DNA of 64,000 bases from Mytilus edulis (Eukaryota; Mollusca; Bivalvia; Mytilida; Mytilidae). The stretch's first letter is position 1, and each line of letters opens with the position of its first letter. The translations under genes and the position numbers were made by a program. The stretch is taken from assembly GCF_963676685.1 (NCBI RefSeq), contig NC_092350.1, forward strand, positions 10,211,307 through 10,275,306. Direction: 5' to 3'. The notes beneath the pieces were generated by a model, which saw nothing but the letters and a program-made list of their open reading frames with translations, was not told the DNA's origin and ran no database searches. Below, piece by piece: positions 22,220-34,713 of the stretch.

Positions 22220-22354
22220 ATCAACACGGAATGATTGTTTAAACTAACAAATGAGCAGTTTATGTGCCAATCATTGACGCCAATGGAGACGTATGCAATC
22301 CCATTAATTAATCATAAACAAACACAAGTATGCAAACATATGAACAATCGACAA

Positions 22355-22360
22355 AATAAA
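22355..22360 (+). terminator. Candidate polyadenylation signal of receptor A
   Basis: AATAAA about 135 bases after the stop codon, followed by a T-rich run. The same signal is kept after gene B (32643-32648). Confidence 0.5.
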
Positions 22361-23497
22361 AGTGAATACAGAGATTTTTTTTTTTTTTTAAATTTGATCA
22401 AAACTTGCCCAATCAATATAAAATGAGATGAATGCAGATTTTCTCACATCATTTTTAATAACAGTCCCTTAACCAAAGATTAAGGAGACAGTAGTTTGAC
22501 TATGTTCAAATGTCGTAAATCAATCTGGAAGTGACACAGCAAGTTAACAAACACAAACTGGTGGGATCGTACGAACTCCAAATATCATCCTCCATGCAAA
22601 TTCATACTCTGTCATAATGTCACAATCGGGAATAGGACACACTTAGAAAATTAAAGACCAGACTCATATCAGCCCGGTCAAATACCCATAATTTTTGGTC
22701 TAGGTATTGCATTGGTAACGATACCCGAATGCTGTGTTTTTCACTTATAATGCTACTATTCCACTGCTAAATGTCTTTTCTTCATAAAAAGTATATATTA
22801 ATTCCATAATTTGAAACAACTAACCATGTCTAGCAAATGTTAAATAACCCAGAATTAAGTGTGTTGAAAAATAATTTACCAAAATAAAAGAACAAATAGT
22901 AGTAGTTTCAATTTTTTTCATACACCAAATAAAGAGATAAGATATAAAAATGGTTCCACAATAGAGTAATCTACTGTTACTTATTTTTTATGCAGACCTG
23001 AAAATTTTCAAACCTATTGAGGTTATGCATCTTTTTATCCACTATTAGGTTCTTTTAACATTTGAATTCTAGTTTTCTAATTTTATGTTCTTTATACTAT
23101 TTAAACAAAATCGAATGCTAGTTTCAATACAATTAAAGAAGCATTCTGTGGAACCTGATAGTTTCAGTTTTTGATCCGGGTTTTATTGTAATGGTATCAA
23201 AAACCAGTTCAAAATACTAACAACATTTTACAAAACACAACAAAGAAAACTTAAAACTGAATAACACGAACCCCACCAACAAAGCCGGGGGGAATCGAAG
23301 GTGCTCAAGTGTGATCATGTAGCACCTGTTGTATTGCTGACGTGAGACGAACAATTATCGTTGGTTGAAAACAAAATGAAGCAACATGAGATTTAGTTTC
23401 AATTTTCCCATAATGAATTTTGTAATCCTGTGTAGCTACATTACACCTGAGCCTGTGTATGAAATACACATCTCCCACTTAGTACGATTTTTAAGAA

Positions 23498-23660
23498 CTC
23501 GCATTTCCCCTCATGATTTCCTTGATAGAGGACTTCGGCTCAATGTTAATCGATTTTATTAAGGGTTCCAATTGCCAAATTTAATATCACCACTTTGGAA
23601 GTTTTCAGACATCTTATGCAATCATGATTCGATACACCATCAATTAATATATTTCTCAGA
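23498..23660 (+). pseudogene. Degenerate reverse-transcriptase C-terminal remnant
   Basis: Translates, with one stop, to HFPSHDFLDRGLRLNVNRFY / GFQLPNLISPLWKFSDILCN. The 'FLDRG-L-L...GF' pattern matches the region after the catalytic domain in the retroelement type seen at 40248-40960. Equivalent remnants follow gene B (about 33785-33945) and pseudogene C (about 45085-45270), so the insertion is older than the duplications. Confidence 0.5.
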
Positions 23661-23839
23661 TATGTTTGCTTGCAAGAAGATAACGACGGATGCCACTTAC
23701 GGAACAAGAAATATTTACCCTACCTGAGCACCTAGGTGAACCTCAATATTTTGGTGAGAATCATGATGCCTAATCTAGTTGTTTGTAAATATTTGTTTTT
23801 ATTGTAAATAAACTCATCATAGATATCAGGACTTAATTT

Positions 23840-23962
23840 TATATATACGCTAGACGCGTGCTTCGTCTACAAAAGACTCATCAGTGACGCTCGCATCCAA
23901 AAAGTGAAAAAGGCCAAATAAAGTACGAAGTTGAAGAGCATTAAGAACAAAAATTCTCAAAA
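23840..23962. mobile_element. Dispersed repeat fragment
   Basis: tatacgctagacgcgtgctt, cgtctacaaaagactcatca, gtgacgctcgcatcc and gaagttgaagagcattaaga form a fragment I recognise as common in mussels. Its copy after gene B is at about 34128-34250. A more diverged copy is at 43543-43650. Confidence 0.7.
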
Positions 23963-24428
23963 GTTTTGCCAAATACAGCTAAGGTAATCTGTTGTTTTAT
24001 ATTCGTCACTATGCTTATATCTACACTCATAGGACTTCTTGTAATAATATGTAGAGCATCTTTTTATTATTATTTTACCGATATTTGACCGTTTCCTTGA
24101 ACATGTTTTTTTTGTCTATCGCCCTTACATGGCGGGTAAAATCATACATTGCTTTGGTATGCATTTGTTCAGACAAAACAAATTTTGTTAAGGATGCACA
24201 CCTCTGAGGAGCCAAAAATTTCTAGAATTAAACTTTTTTTCTTAACCTGATTTTTGGATTTATAAGACTGTAACAAAATAATTGGTGAAGAAAAAATTAT
24301 ATGGTGGTGCACTTCTTTTTTTGCTACGGCCCTTTGAAATTTTGATGATTTTCCCATTTTTCATCGATTTTTACCTATTTTTGGGCTATTATCGTGAAAA
24401 AAATCACAGTTCCATAATTAAACTTTTT

Positions 24429-26384
24429 ATAGTTATAGCGTAGGTAGTTAAATTTATTTAGACATCTCTTATTTGACATAGTGATGATCTTTATGAAAGA
24501 TTGCCATACAGATACTAATGAGGTATAAAAAGCCATGAAAATGTGCCATAGAGATAAATAAACTACAACTGTGTGTGTGTGTGTAGAGAGAGAAATTAAA
24601 AACTAAATTGATTAAAAACTTATCAGAATTTTTGCTTTTTGTCATGGTGTTGTCTTCTTTTATTTGATTTGTGATGTTTATTTCCCAATTAGTATTTTCT
24701 TTCTCTTTTTAGCCTTAGGATACACTATTGTGTTAGGGTAGATTCAGTTGTTTAATTTGTTTCTTCTATAAAACCTACTTCTAAGTGAATTTATTATCAC
24801 ATATATTTTATGCTTTTTTTTTTACAAATATTGAATAGAGTTTATCAATCAAATAGTCACAAAACCAGTAAAGTTAAAAACTTATTAAGAATACTCATGA
24901 TGAAATTTCATATGCATTCATATTTTTGTATACTTATGTTTACTTAGATCATGTAAATTTAAGCATATTTGATGATGCATCTGATCAAACCAAATAAATG
25001 TCATATGTATTAAAATGTACACAAAGTCATTTATATTTGGAAATTATACAAGATATCTAAGTAATAAAGAGTTTTGTATACTAGGCACATATTAAATAGT
25101 GCACATTAAGTATTGTTTCTTTTTTTTTTAATGTAAAGATGATTTTGCTATATATTTTACATCAATTGAGGAATAAGTTTTTTTCATGATAAGGATAATG
25201 TTACGTAATTTTAGATTGTTAATGGTTAATTTTGTTTTAAGTAATACTTTGTTTTGAGTCAGTCAATTCCAGAATATATCCGTATTTAATACTCATCCAA
25301 TGTATGTTGCACAATATTATTGATGCTTGTAACAATGTTGATCAAAGCAAGAAAAAGACTTGAAATAGTTCCAAACATATTTTCTTTTGGGCAGATTTAT
25401 TGACTCTAACATGAACATACATTAGAATGTTGTCCAAATGCATATCTTTCTTAAAACCCCATATATCGTTAAAGTGTTTGTTTTTGGAAAACCTCATAAA
25501 GGTACTTTACCCTTGATAGTGTTACCATGTTAATACCTAACGTGTATTATTTCTTAAAAATTTATTTCTGATGGTTGTGTATCTTTATATTACAAGGAGA
25601 TAGTTGTACATTAAGTTTGTTTTGCCATAGATATTAGATAGTACAAATATTATGATCTGAAAAACATTTTACACTTTCTACTTAAAAAAAAAGTTTGTAA
25701 ATTTTGATGCTTAGTTTATAGATTTTAGACAAAAAATTTGAGTGTTTTCTACTGTTGAAGATTTTAAATGTAATGGTAAATAAAATATGCCACATTCCTT
25801 TAGACTTTGTTATCTATTTTTAGGCAGTAAAAGTTGACAAATGGAGATCAGTCCAGAATCTTAATATGTTAGAGTATTCTAGTATTGTCTGGTAGTGAGA
25901 ATTACTAGAAGAAAGTATACCCACTATGTTTATCATCTATCACCAACTTTTCACAGGAACCAAATTGCCCAGAATTGAATTAAATATGTTTGCATAAATA
26001 GTTCCTGAATAATATTAACAAAAGATAATAGATTTTGATGGTATTCTATTCCTATCTTGTGCCTGTGGAAGAAGTTTGTTTAAATTTGGTACCAGCTGCT
26101 CATTGATATGAAAGTGAATTTCTAACACCTTTTGCAACTACTGTGAACTCACTGTTATTTGTGGAGTTCCAAATTATTGTAGATTTCCTGGTTAAAGGTT
26201 AACAACGATATCGAATGTTCAAACAAGTACAGCATATTTCTGTGGGTGCATTTTTGAAAAAAAAGTGAAATAAATCTTTCTCACCAATTAAGCAATGTTT
26301 ATACAATCTACCCTTTCTATTTTCAAAATTAGAGATATTGTTTTTATGTCTCAGCTAGATACATGATATTTTCATTTGCCAATC
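24429..26384. repeat. P2: upstream block of receptor unit B
   Basis: Matches P3 (34714-36701) almost base for base and P1 (17089-19719) with much more divergence. No gene is visible. It contains a short (tg)n run near 24570. Its right end runs into the minisatellite. Confidence 0.88.
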
Positions 26385-29300
26385 AAGTAACTTCCATAAT
26401 ATAGACATATAGATTAGGGCGACAGTAGTTGAGCGCAAGGAAAAACCAAGTAACTTCCATAATATAGACATATAGATTAGGGCGACAGTAGTTGAGCGCA
26501 AGGAAAAACCAAGTAACTTCCATTATATAGACTATAGATTAAGGCGACCGTAGTTGAGCACAGGGAAAAACCAAGAAACTTCTATAATATAGACATATAG
26601 ATTAGGGCGACAGTAGTTCAGCACAAGGAAAAACCAAGTAACTTCCATAATATAGACTATAGATGAAGGCAACCGTAGTTGAGGGCAAGGAAAAACCAAG
26701 TAGCTTCCATAATATAGACATATAGATTAGGGCGACAGTAGTTGAGCGCAAGGAAAAACAAAGTAACTTCCATAATATAGACAATAGATTAGGGCGACAG
26801 TAGTTGAGTGCAAGGAAAAACCAAGTAACTTCCAAAATATTGACATATAGATTAGGGCGACAGATTTGAGCGCAAGGAAAAACCAAGTCACTTCCATAAT
26901 ATAGACTATAGTTTAAGGCGATCGTAGTTGAGCGCAAGGAAAAACCAAATAACTTCCATAATATAGACATATAGATTAGGGCGACAGTAGTTGAGTGCAA
27001 GGAAAAACCAAGTAACTTCCATAAAATAGACATATAGATCAAGGCGACAGTAGTTGAGTGCAAGTAAAAACCAAGTAACTTCCATAATACAGACATATAG
27101 ATTAGGGCGACAGTAGTTGAGTGCAAGGAAAAACCAAGTAACTTCCATAATACAGACATATAGATCAAGGCGACAGTAGTTGAGCGCTCGGAAAAACCAA
27201 GTAACTTCCATAATACAGACATATAGATCAAGGCGACAGTAGTTGAGCGCTAGGAAAAACCAAGTAACTTCCATAATACAGACATATAGATCAAGGCGAC
27301 AGTAGTTGAGCGCTAGGAAAAACCAAGTAACTTCCATAATACAGACATATAGATCAAGGCGACAGTAGTTGAGCGCTAGGAAAAACCAAGTAACTTCCAT
27401 AATATAGACATATAGATTAAGGCGACAGTAGTTGAGCGCTAGGAAAAACCAAGTAACTTCCATAATACAGACATATAGATCAAGGCGACAGTAGTTGAGC
27501 GCAAGGAAAAACCAAGTAACTTCCATAATACAGACATATAGATCAAGGCGACAGTAGTTGAGCGCTAGGAAAAACCAAGTAACTTCCATAATACAGACAT
27601 ATAGATCAAGGCGACAGTAGTTGAGCGCTAGGAAAAACCAAGTAACTTCCATAATACAGACATATAGATTAAGGCGACAGTAGTTGAGCGCTAGGAAAAA
27701 CCAAGTAACTTCCATAATACAGACATATAGATTAAGGCGACAGTAGTTGAGCGCTAGGAAAAACCAAGTAACTTCCATAATACAGACATATAGATTAAGG
27801 CGACAGTAGTTGAGCGCTAGGAAAAACCAAGTAACTTCCATAATACAGACATATAGATCAAGGCGACAGTAGTTGAGCGCTAGGAAAAACCAAGTAACTT
27901 CCATAATACAGACATATAGATTAAGGCGACAGTAGTTGAGCGCTAGGAAAAACCAAGTAACTTCCATAATACAGACATATAGATCAAGGCGACAGTAGTT
28001 GAGCGCTAGGAAAAACCAAGTAACTTCCATAATACAGACATATAGATTAAGGCGACAGTAGTTGAGCGCTAGGAAAAACCAAGTAACTTCCATAATACAG
28101 ACATATAGATTAAGGCGACAGTAGTTGAGCGCTAGGAAAAACCAAGTAACTTCCATAATACAGACATATAGATCAAGGCGACAGTAGTTGAGCGCTAGGA
28201 AAAACCAAGTAACTTCCATAATACAGACATATAGATTAAGGCGACAGTAGTTGAGCGCTAGGAAAAACCAAGTAACTTCCATAATATAGACATATAGATT
28301 AAGGCGACAGTAGTTGAGCGCTAGGAAAAACCAAGTAACTTCCATAATACAGACATATAGATCAAGGCGACAGTAGTTGAGCGCTAGGAAAAACCAAGTA
28401 ACTTCCATAATACAGACATATAGATTAAGGCGACAGTAGTTGAGCGCTAGGAAAAACCAAGTAACTTCCATAATACAGACATATAGATTAAGGCGACAGT
28501 AGTTGAGCGCTAGGAAAAACCAAGTAACTTCCATAATATAGACATATAGATTAAGGCGACAGTAGTTGAGCGCTAGGAAAAACCAAGTAACTTCCATAAT
28601 ATAGACATATAGATGAAGGCGACAGTAGTTGAGCGCTAGGAAAAACCAAGTAACTTCCATAATATAGACATATAGATTAAGGCGACAGTAGTTGAGCGCT
28701 AGGAAAAACCAAGTAACTTCCATAATACAGACATATAGATCAAGGCGACAGTAGTTGAGCGCTAGGAAAAACCAAGTAACTTCCATAATACAGACATATA
28801 GATTAAGGCGACAGTAGTTGAGCGCTAGGAAAAACCAAGTAACTTCCATAATACAGACATATAGATTAAGGCGACAGTAGTTGAGCGCTAGGAAAAACCA
28901 AGTAACTTCCATAATATAGACATATAGATTAAGGCGACAGTAGTTGAGCGCTAGGAAAAACCAAGTAACTTCCATAATATAGACATATAGATGAAGGCGA
29001 CAGTAGTTGAGCGCTAGGAAAAACCAAATAACTTCCATAATACAGACATATAGATCAAGGCGACAGTAGCTGAGTGCAAGGAAAAACCAAGTAACTTCCA
29101 TAATATAGACATATAGATTAAGGCGACAGTAGTTGAGCGCTAGGAAAAACCAAGTAACTTCCATAATATAGACATATAGATGAAGGCGACAGTAGCTGAG
29201 TGCAAGGAAAAACCAAGTAACTTCCATAATATAGACATATAGATTAAGGCGACAGTAGTTGAGCGCTAGGAAAAACCAAGTAACTTCCATAATACAGACA

Positions 29301-30020
29301 TATAGATTAAGGCGACAGTAGTTGAGCGCTAGGAAAAACCAAGTAACTTCCATAATACAGACATATAGATTAAGGCGACAGTAGTTGAGCGCTAGGAAAA
29401 ACCAAGTAACTTCCATAATATAGACATATAGATTAAGGCGACAGTAGTTGAGCGCTAGGAAAAACCAAGTAACTTCCATAATATAGACATATAGATGAAG
29501 GCGACAGTAGCTGAGTGCAAGGAAAAACCAAGTAACTTCCATAATATAGACATATAGATTAAGGCGACAGTAGTTGAGCGCTAGGAAAAACCAAGTAACT
29601 TCCATAATATAGACATATAGATGAAGGCGACAGTAGCTGAGTGCAAGGAAAAACCAAGTAACTTCCATAATATAGACATATAGATGAAGGCGACAGTAGT
29701 TGAGTGCTAGGAAAAACCAAGTAACTTCCATAATATAGACATATAGATGAAGGCGACAGTAGCTGAGTGCAAGGAAAAACCAAGTAACTTCCATAATATA
29801 GACATATAGATGAAGGCGACAGTAGCTGAGTGCAAGGAAAAACCAAGTAACTTCCATAATATAGACATATAGATTAGGGCGACAGTAGTTGAGCGCTAGG
29901 AAAAACCAAGTAACTTCCATAATATAGACATATAGATGAAGGCGACAGTAGTTGAGCGCTAGGAAAAACCAAGTAACTTCCATAATATAGACATATAGAT
30001 GAAGGCGACAGTAGCTGAGT
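26385..30020. repeat. 63-bp minisatellite array 2, about 58 units, upstream of receptor B
   Basis: The unit is aagtaacttccataatatag, acatatagattagggcgaca, gtagttgagcgcaaggaaaa, acc. Left-end units are diverged (with unit-specific changes such as gacagatttgagc at 26860 and aagaaacttct at 26570). Units from about 27060 onward are much more uniform. Variable positions are atatag/atacag, gatta/gatca/gatga, and gcgctagg/gcgcaagg/gtgcaagg. The 63-bp length has no stop on the minus strand in some frames, so a 1025-codon frame appears; I do not regard it as a gene. It is unrelated in sequence to array 1 despite the same unit length. Confidence 0.96.
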
Positions 30021-31229
30021 GATATTCAAATCTCTTAAATTGATAGAAAGAGACAAATCAAGGTTAAAATTAATATCATATAGGTATCGCATAAACTCCA
30101 AACGGATTGAGATTTGTTGGGTCAACAGCGTACCATCTCCTGCTTAAATGCAACACAATTCACAGAAACAAATAGCAAAATACTTTTATACTTGAAAACC
30201 AAGGAATCCATGTAAGGCCTACGTTAATTGATAGAGATAATAGTTGGCAAAAAGAACGTAAAGAAAACAGCTATCATGTTCCTGACTTCGAATTAATAAT
30301 TTCTCCTCTTATTTCTTTAAAATTAATTCATATTGAGTAACGAACTAATACATCATTTACACAATTCGATATTAATTACGAATTAATGATAAAGAAGCGA
30401 ACGTATTGTTATGTAAGGGTAATATATTTATTTATTCATTTATGGCAAATTAGTTACGTTAACAAACCACATAAATAATTATGATTTTACTTTATATATT
30501 CTATGAAATTGCCTTCTTTTTATAACAAAAGCCTTGCAGTCATATTCAGTATCAAGTAAGCTAGCACTAAAGGGAAGTAATGTGTATCAGAGTAAAACTT
30601 GACAATTAATTGATAAAATTGAGAATGGAAATGGGAACGTGTCAAAGAGACAACAACCAGACCATAGAAAAAAAACAACAGCAGAAGGTCACCAACAGGT
30701 CTTCAATGTAGCGAGAAATTCCCGCACCCGGAGGCGTCCTTCAGCTGGCCCCTAAACAAATATATACTAGTTCAGTGATAATATATATTATGAAAATAAT
30801 AAGTAATGATTTTTATTGCTATCATTATATATGATGAAACAAAAACAAATTTATCTGTTTATTTCGACGTTAACTAAACCAAGACAACGATATAGCAGTT
30901 GTTGATGCTTTATTTGAAATGCATTTGAAATGCAATGATACAATATCGAATAAGAGGTTTTGATTAATTTGATTATTACAATGATTAGTGACTAATTGAT
31001 TACACAGCATTGATACTATCAACAGATGTTTGTACAGTCGTGTAAGCGGAGAAGGGAGGACGTTCCTGTGTGTTACTTAATTGAATACATTTATAATTTG
31101 AAGGTCGTTGCAGCCTGAAAATACAGAGCAAGTATTTACGACATCGATCATTTGAAAACAGGAAGATGTAATGCAATTGATAAGAATGTTTGTTATATAT
31201 TTATGAAAATGTTCTTTACAGTCTGAAAG
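30021..31229 (+). promoter_or_regulatory. 5' flank of receptor B
   Basis: Matches 19777-20971 before gene A at about 98% by eye, so it holds whatever promoter and 5' exon the gene uses. It includes the dispersed repeat fragment (30621-30786) and the acceptor ttctttacag just before ATG. I cannot place a transcription start. Confidence 0.55.
30621..30786. mobile_element. Dispersed repeat fragment upstream of gene B
   Basis: Same fragment as at 20371-20530 upstream of A (cccgcacccggaggcgtcct core), carried along by the duplication. Confidence 0.7.
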
Positions 31230-32402
31230 ATGGCATGGAATGGCTTTAACATAATATTGTTTCAACTTTTCATGCTCAACAATGAAAACTTTATTTTTGG
31301 ATCTACACTATCTGATATTGACAGACTTTATTCCAAACTATCCCTGGACTACAATAAAAAGATTAGACCAGGAGACGACCAGTCATTGACTACACGCGTT
31401 AATGTCTCATTTAATATGGGGGCCATTCAGGAATTCGACGAAGTAAACGGAAAATTCGCCGTCATTGGATTTTTTAGAATTACATGGCATGATTCAAGAT
31501 TGACTTGGAACACAGTAGACTATAACAATACAAATACCGTAACGTTTTTACAGGAAGATATATGGACACCAACACTTGTTATTACAAATCCGTTTTTTAA
31601 AATTGACCAGATTGGAAATGATTTCATGACGGTAAGATATTTCAGCAACGGACTTGCATACTGGACACCAGGTGAAATTTTAATTAGTTCATGTAGTGTG
31701 GATATAACTTACTTCCCGTTTGACGAACAGATTTGTACAATACGTTTGATGGCTTGGGGAACTTTTCCGTTTGAAATTTTATTACAGTCATTTTCTGGCG
31801 TCAAACTGGATTATTATTCGGAACACGGAACATGGCGGATAACGTCAACAACTTTCGATGACATAGAAGACGAAGTTACTGGTTTGTCATTAATTGATAT
31901 GTCAGTGTCAATGAAGAGACGTCCAGGTTTTTATGTCATCAACATTGTCCTTCCTGTTATATTTTTAATGGTTTTAAATTCATGCGTATTTTTGTTACCA
32001 CCAGACTCCGGGGAAAGAGTTTCTTACGCTATCACGGTATTATTGGCGATATCTGTGTTTTTGTCTCTGATCGGAAATCATCTACCGAAAACATCTGAGC
32101 CGATGTCGTTGCTTGAATATTTTCTTATGTTTGACCTCGTCTTCAGTTCATTGATATGTTTGAGTACAATGCTTTGCGTCCGACTTCAGTTTAGAAATAA
32201 GAATAACACAATACCGAGTTATCTAAAGTGGACAATACTGTGCTGTAGACGGAATGATTTGAAAAAGACAGAAAGTTTGGTTGAAGTGCAAAATAACAAA
32301 TCAGATGTTCATAATGCAGATTTGAACGCGTGCGACGGTTTGATTGATGATAAAAGAGGGACGAAAGATACCAAAGGGACAGTCAAGCACGATATTTCGT
32401 GA
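31230..32402 (+). CDS. Receptor B: Cys-loop channel subunit truncated before M4
   Basis: 390 residues, almost identical to receptor A through M3 (differences I saw include I8N, E50D, V213E, M353V, S356N). It has the same Cys-loop, tryptophans, M1, M2 and M3. In the M3-M4 loop a 30-bp in-frame insertion (after GLIDD) adds about ten residues containing RGTKDTKG. Soon after, the codon TGG of gene A (W381) is TGA (32400-32402). The frame beyond still reads RDICEALDTILL and a complete M4 to a TAA at 32504-32506. The product as written lacks the last membrane helix, which is needed for normal assembly in this family. It is therefore either a very recent pseudogene, a truncated isoform, or an allele specific to this individual. 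Confidence 0.85.
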   Translation: MAWNGFNIILFQLFMLNNENFIFGSTLSDIDRLYSKLSLDYNKKIRPGDDQSLTTRVNVSFNMGAIQEFDEVNGKFAVIGFFRITWHDSRLTWNTVDYNNTNTVTFLQEDIWTPTLVITNPFFKIDQIGNDFMTVRYFSNGLAYWTPGEILISSCSVDITYFPFDEQICTIRLMAWGTFPFEILLQSFSGVKLDYYSEHGTWRITSTTFDDIEDEVTGLSLIDMSVSMKRRPGFYVINIVLPVIFLMVLNSCVFLLPPDSGERVSYAITVLLAISVFLSLIGNHLPKTSEPMSLLEYFLMFDLVFSSLICLSTMLCVRLQFRNKNNTIPSYLKWTILCCRRNDLKKTESLVEVQNNKSDVHNADLNACDGLIDDKRGTKDTKGTVKHDIS

Positions 32403-32506
32403 CGTGATATATGTGAAGCACTTGATACAATTCTTTTAATGACTTCGTTTGTTGTACTCTCAGTCAGTGTATCATTATTCTTCTTGATAATAACGAAAAC
32501 TATTTA
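32403..32506 (+). pseudogene. Orphaned M4 segment of receptor B
   Basis: In frame after the TGA, the sequence encodes RDICEALDTILLMTSFVVLS, VSVSLFFLIITKTI and a stop. It differs from A only at T/M and A/S. This shows the coding region was intact until very recently. Confidence 0.85.
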
Positions 32507-34713
32507 AATCAACACGGAATGATTGTTTAAACTAACAAATGAGCAGTTTATGTGCCAATCATTGACGCCAATGGAGACGTATGCAACCCCATTAATTAAT
32601 CATAGACAAACACAAGTATGCAAACATATGAACAATCGACAAAATAAAAGTGAATACAGAGATTTTTTTTTTAAATTTGATCAAAACTTGCCCAATCAAT
32701 ATAAAATGAGATGAATGCAGATTTTCTCACATCATTTTTAATATCAGTCCCGTAACCAACGATTAAGGAGACAGTAGTTTGACTATGTTCAAATGTCGTA
32801 AATCAATCTGGAAGTGACACAGCAAGTTAACAAACACAAACTGGTGGGATCGTACGAACTCCAAATATCATCCTCCATGCAAATTCATACTCTGTCATAA
32901 TGTCACAATCGGGAAGAGGACACACTTAGAAAATTAAAGACCAGACTCATATCAGCCCGGTCAAATACCCATAATTTTTGGTCTAGGTATTGCATTGGTA
33001 ACGATACCCCGAATGCTGTGTTTTTCACTTATAATGCTACTATTCCACTGCTAAATGTCTTTTCTTCATAAAAAGTATATATTAATTCCATAATTTGAAA
33101 CAACTAACCATGTCTAGCAAATGTTAAATAACCCAGAATTAAGTGTGTTGAAAAATAATTTACCAAAATAAAAGAACAAATAGTAGTAGTTTCAATTTTT
33201 TTCATACACCAAATAAAGAGATAAGATATAAAAATGGTTCCACAATAGAGTAATCTACTGTTACTTATTTTTTATGCAGACCTGAAAATTTTCAAACCTA
33301 TTGAGGTTATGCATCTTTTTATCCACTATTAGGTTCTTTTAACATTTGAATTCTAGTTTTCTAATTTTATGTTCTTTATACTATTTAAACAAAATCGAAT
33401 GCTAGTTTCAATACAATTAAAGAAGCATTCTGTGGAACCTGACAGTTTTAGTTTTTGATCCGGGTTTTATTGTAATGGTATCAAAAACCAGTTCAAAATA
33501 CTAACAACATTTTACAAAACACAACAAAGAAAACTTAAAACTGAATAACACGAACCCCACCAACAAAGCCGGGGGGAATCGAAGTTGCTCAAGTGTGATC
33601 ATGTAGCACCTGTTGTATTGCTGACGTGAGACGAACTATTATGGTTGGTTGAAAACAAAATGAAGCAACATGAGATTTAGTTTCAATTTTCCCATAATGA
33701 ATTTTGTAATCCTGTGTAGCTACATTACACATGAGCCTGTGTATGAAATACACATCTCCCACTTAGTACGATGTTTAAGAACTCGCATTTCCCCTCATGA
33801 TTTCCTTGATAGAGGACTTCGGCTCAATGTTAATCGATTTTATTAAGGGTTCCAATTGCCAAATTTAATATCACCACTTTGGAAGTTTTCAGACATCTTA
33901 TGCAATCATGATTCGATACACCATCAATTAATATATTTCTCAGATATGTTTGCTTGCAAGAAGATAACGACGGATGCCACTTACGGAACAAGAAATATTT
34001 ACCCTACCTGAGCACCTAGGTGAACCTCAATATTTTGGTGAGAATCATGATGCCTAATCTAGTTGTTTGTAAATATTTGTTTTTGTTGTAAATAAACTCA
34101 TCATAGATATCAGGACTTAATTTTATATATACGCCAGACGCGTGTTTCGTCTACAAAAGACTCATCAGTGACGCTCGCATCCAAAAAGTGAAAAAGGCCA
34201 AATAAAGTACGAAGTTGAAGAGCATTAAGAACAAAAATTCTCAAAAGTTTTGCCAAATACAGCTAAGGTAATCTGTTGTTTTATATTCGTCACTATGCTT
34301 ATATCTACACTCATAGGACTTCTTGTAATAATATGTAGAGCATCTTTTTATTATTATTTTACCGATATCTGACCGTTTCCTTGAACATGTTTTTTTTTGT
34401 CTATCGCCCTTACATGGCGGGTAAAATCATACATTGCTTTGGTATGCATTTGTTCAGACAAAACAAATTTTGTTAAGGATGCACACCTCTGAGGAGCCAA
34501 ACATTTCTAGAATTAAACTTTTTTTCTTAACCTGATTTTTGGGTTTATAAGACTGTAACAAAATAATTGGTGAAGAAAAAATCATATGGTGGTGCACTTC
34601 TTTTTTTGCTACGGCCTTTTGAAATTTTGATGATTTTCCCATTTTTCATCGATTTTTACCTATTTTTGGGCTATTATCGTGAAAACAAATCACAGTTCCA
34701 TAATTAAATTTTT
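32507..34713. other. Downstream block of receptor B
   Basis: Near-identical to 22220-24428. Contains the polyadenylation signal 32643-32648, the reverse-transcriptase remnant (about 33785-33945) and the dispersed repeat (about 34128-34250). No gene is visible. Confidence 0.85.

Larger units (their letters stand above)
22220..24428. other. Downstream block of receptor A
   Basis: Nearly identical to 32507-34713 after gene B. It starts with the gene's 3' flank (AATAAA at 22355-22360). It then holds a degenerate reverse-transcriptase remnant (23498-23660), a dispersed repeat (23840-23962) and AT-rich DNA without a gene. Confidence 0.85.

Noticed and set aside
22235-22426. 63-codon frame after receptor A, repeated after B
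   Set aside because: Conserved only because the A/B duplication is recent; in C it is broken, and it has no recognisable feature.
26906-29983. 1025-codon minus-strand open frame made of repeated MEVTWFFLALNYCRLDLYVCI-type units
   Set aside because: It is the direct translation of a 63-bp minisatellite whose unit has no stop in that frame. Neighbouring frames of the same array are open too, there is no start context or non-repeat domain, and the variant sites change amino acids freely.
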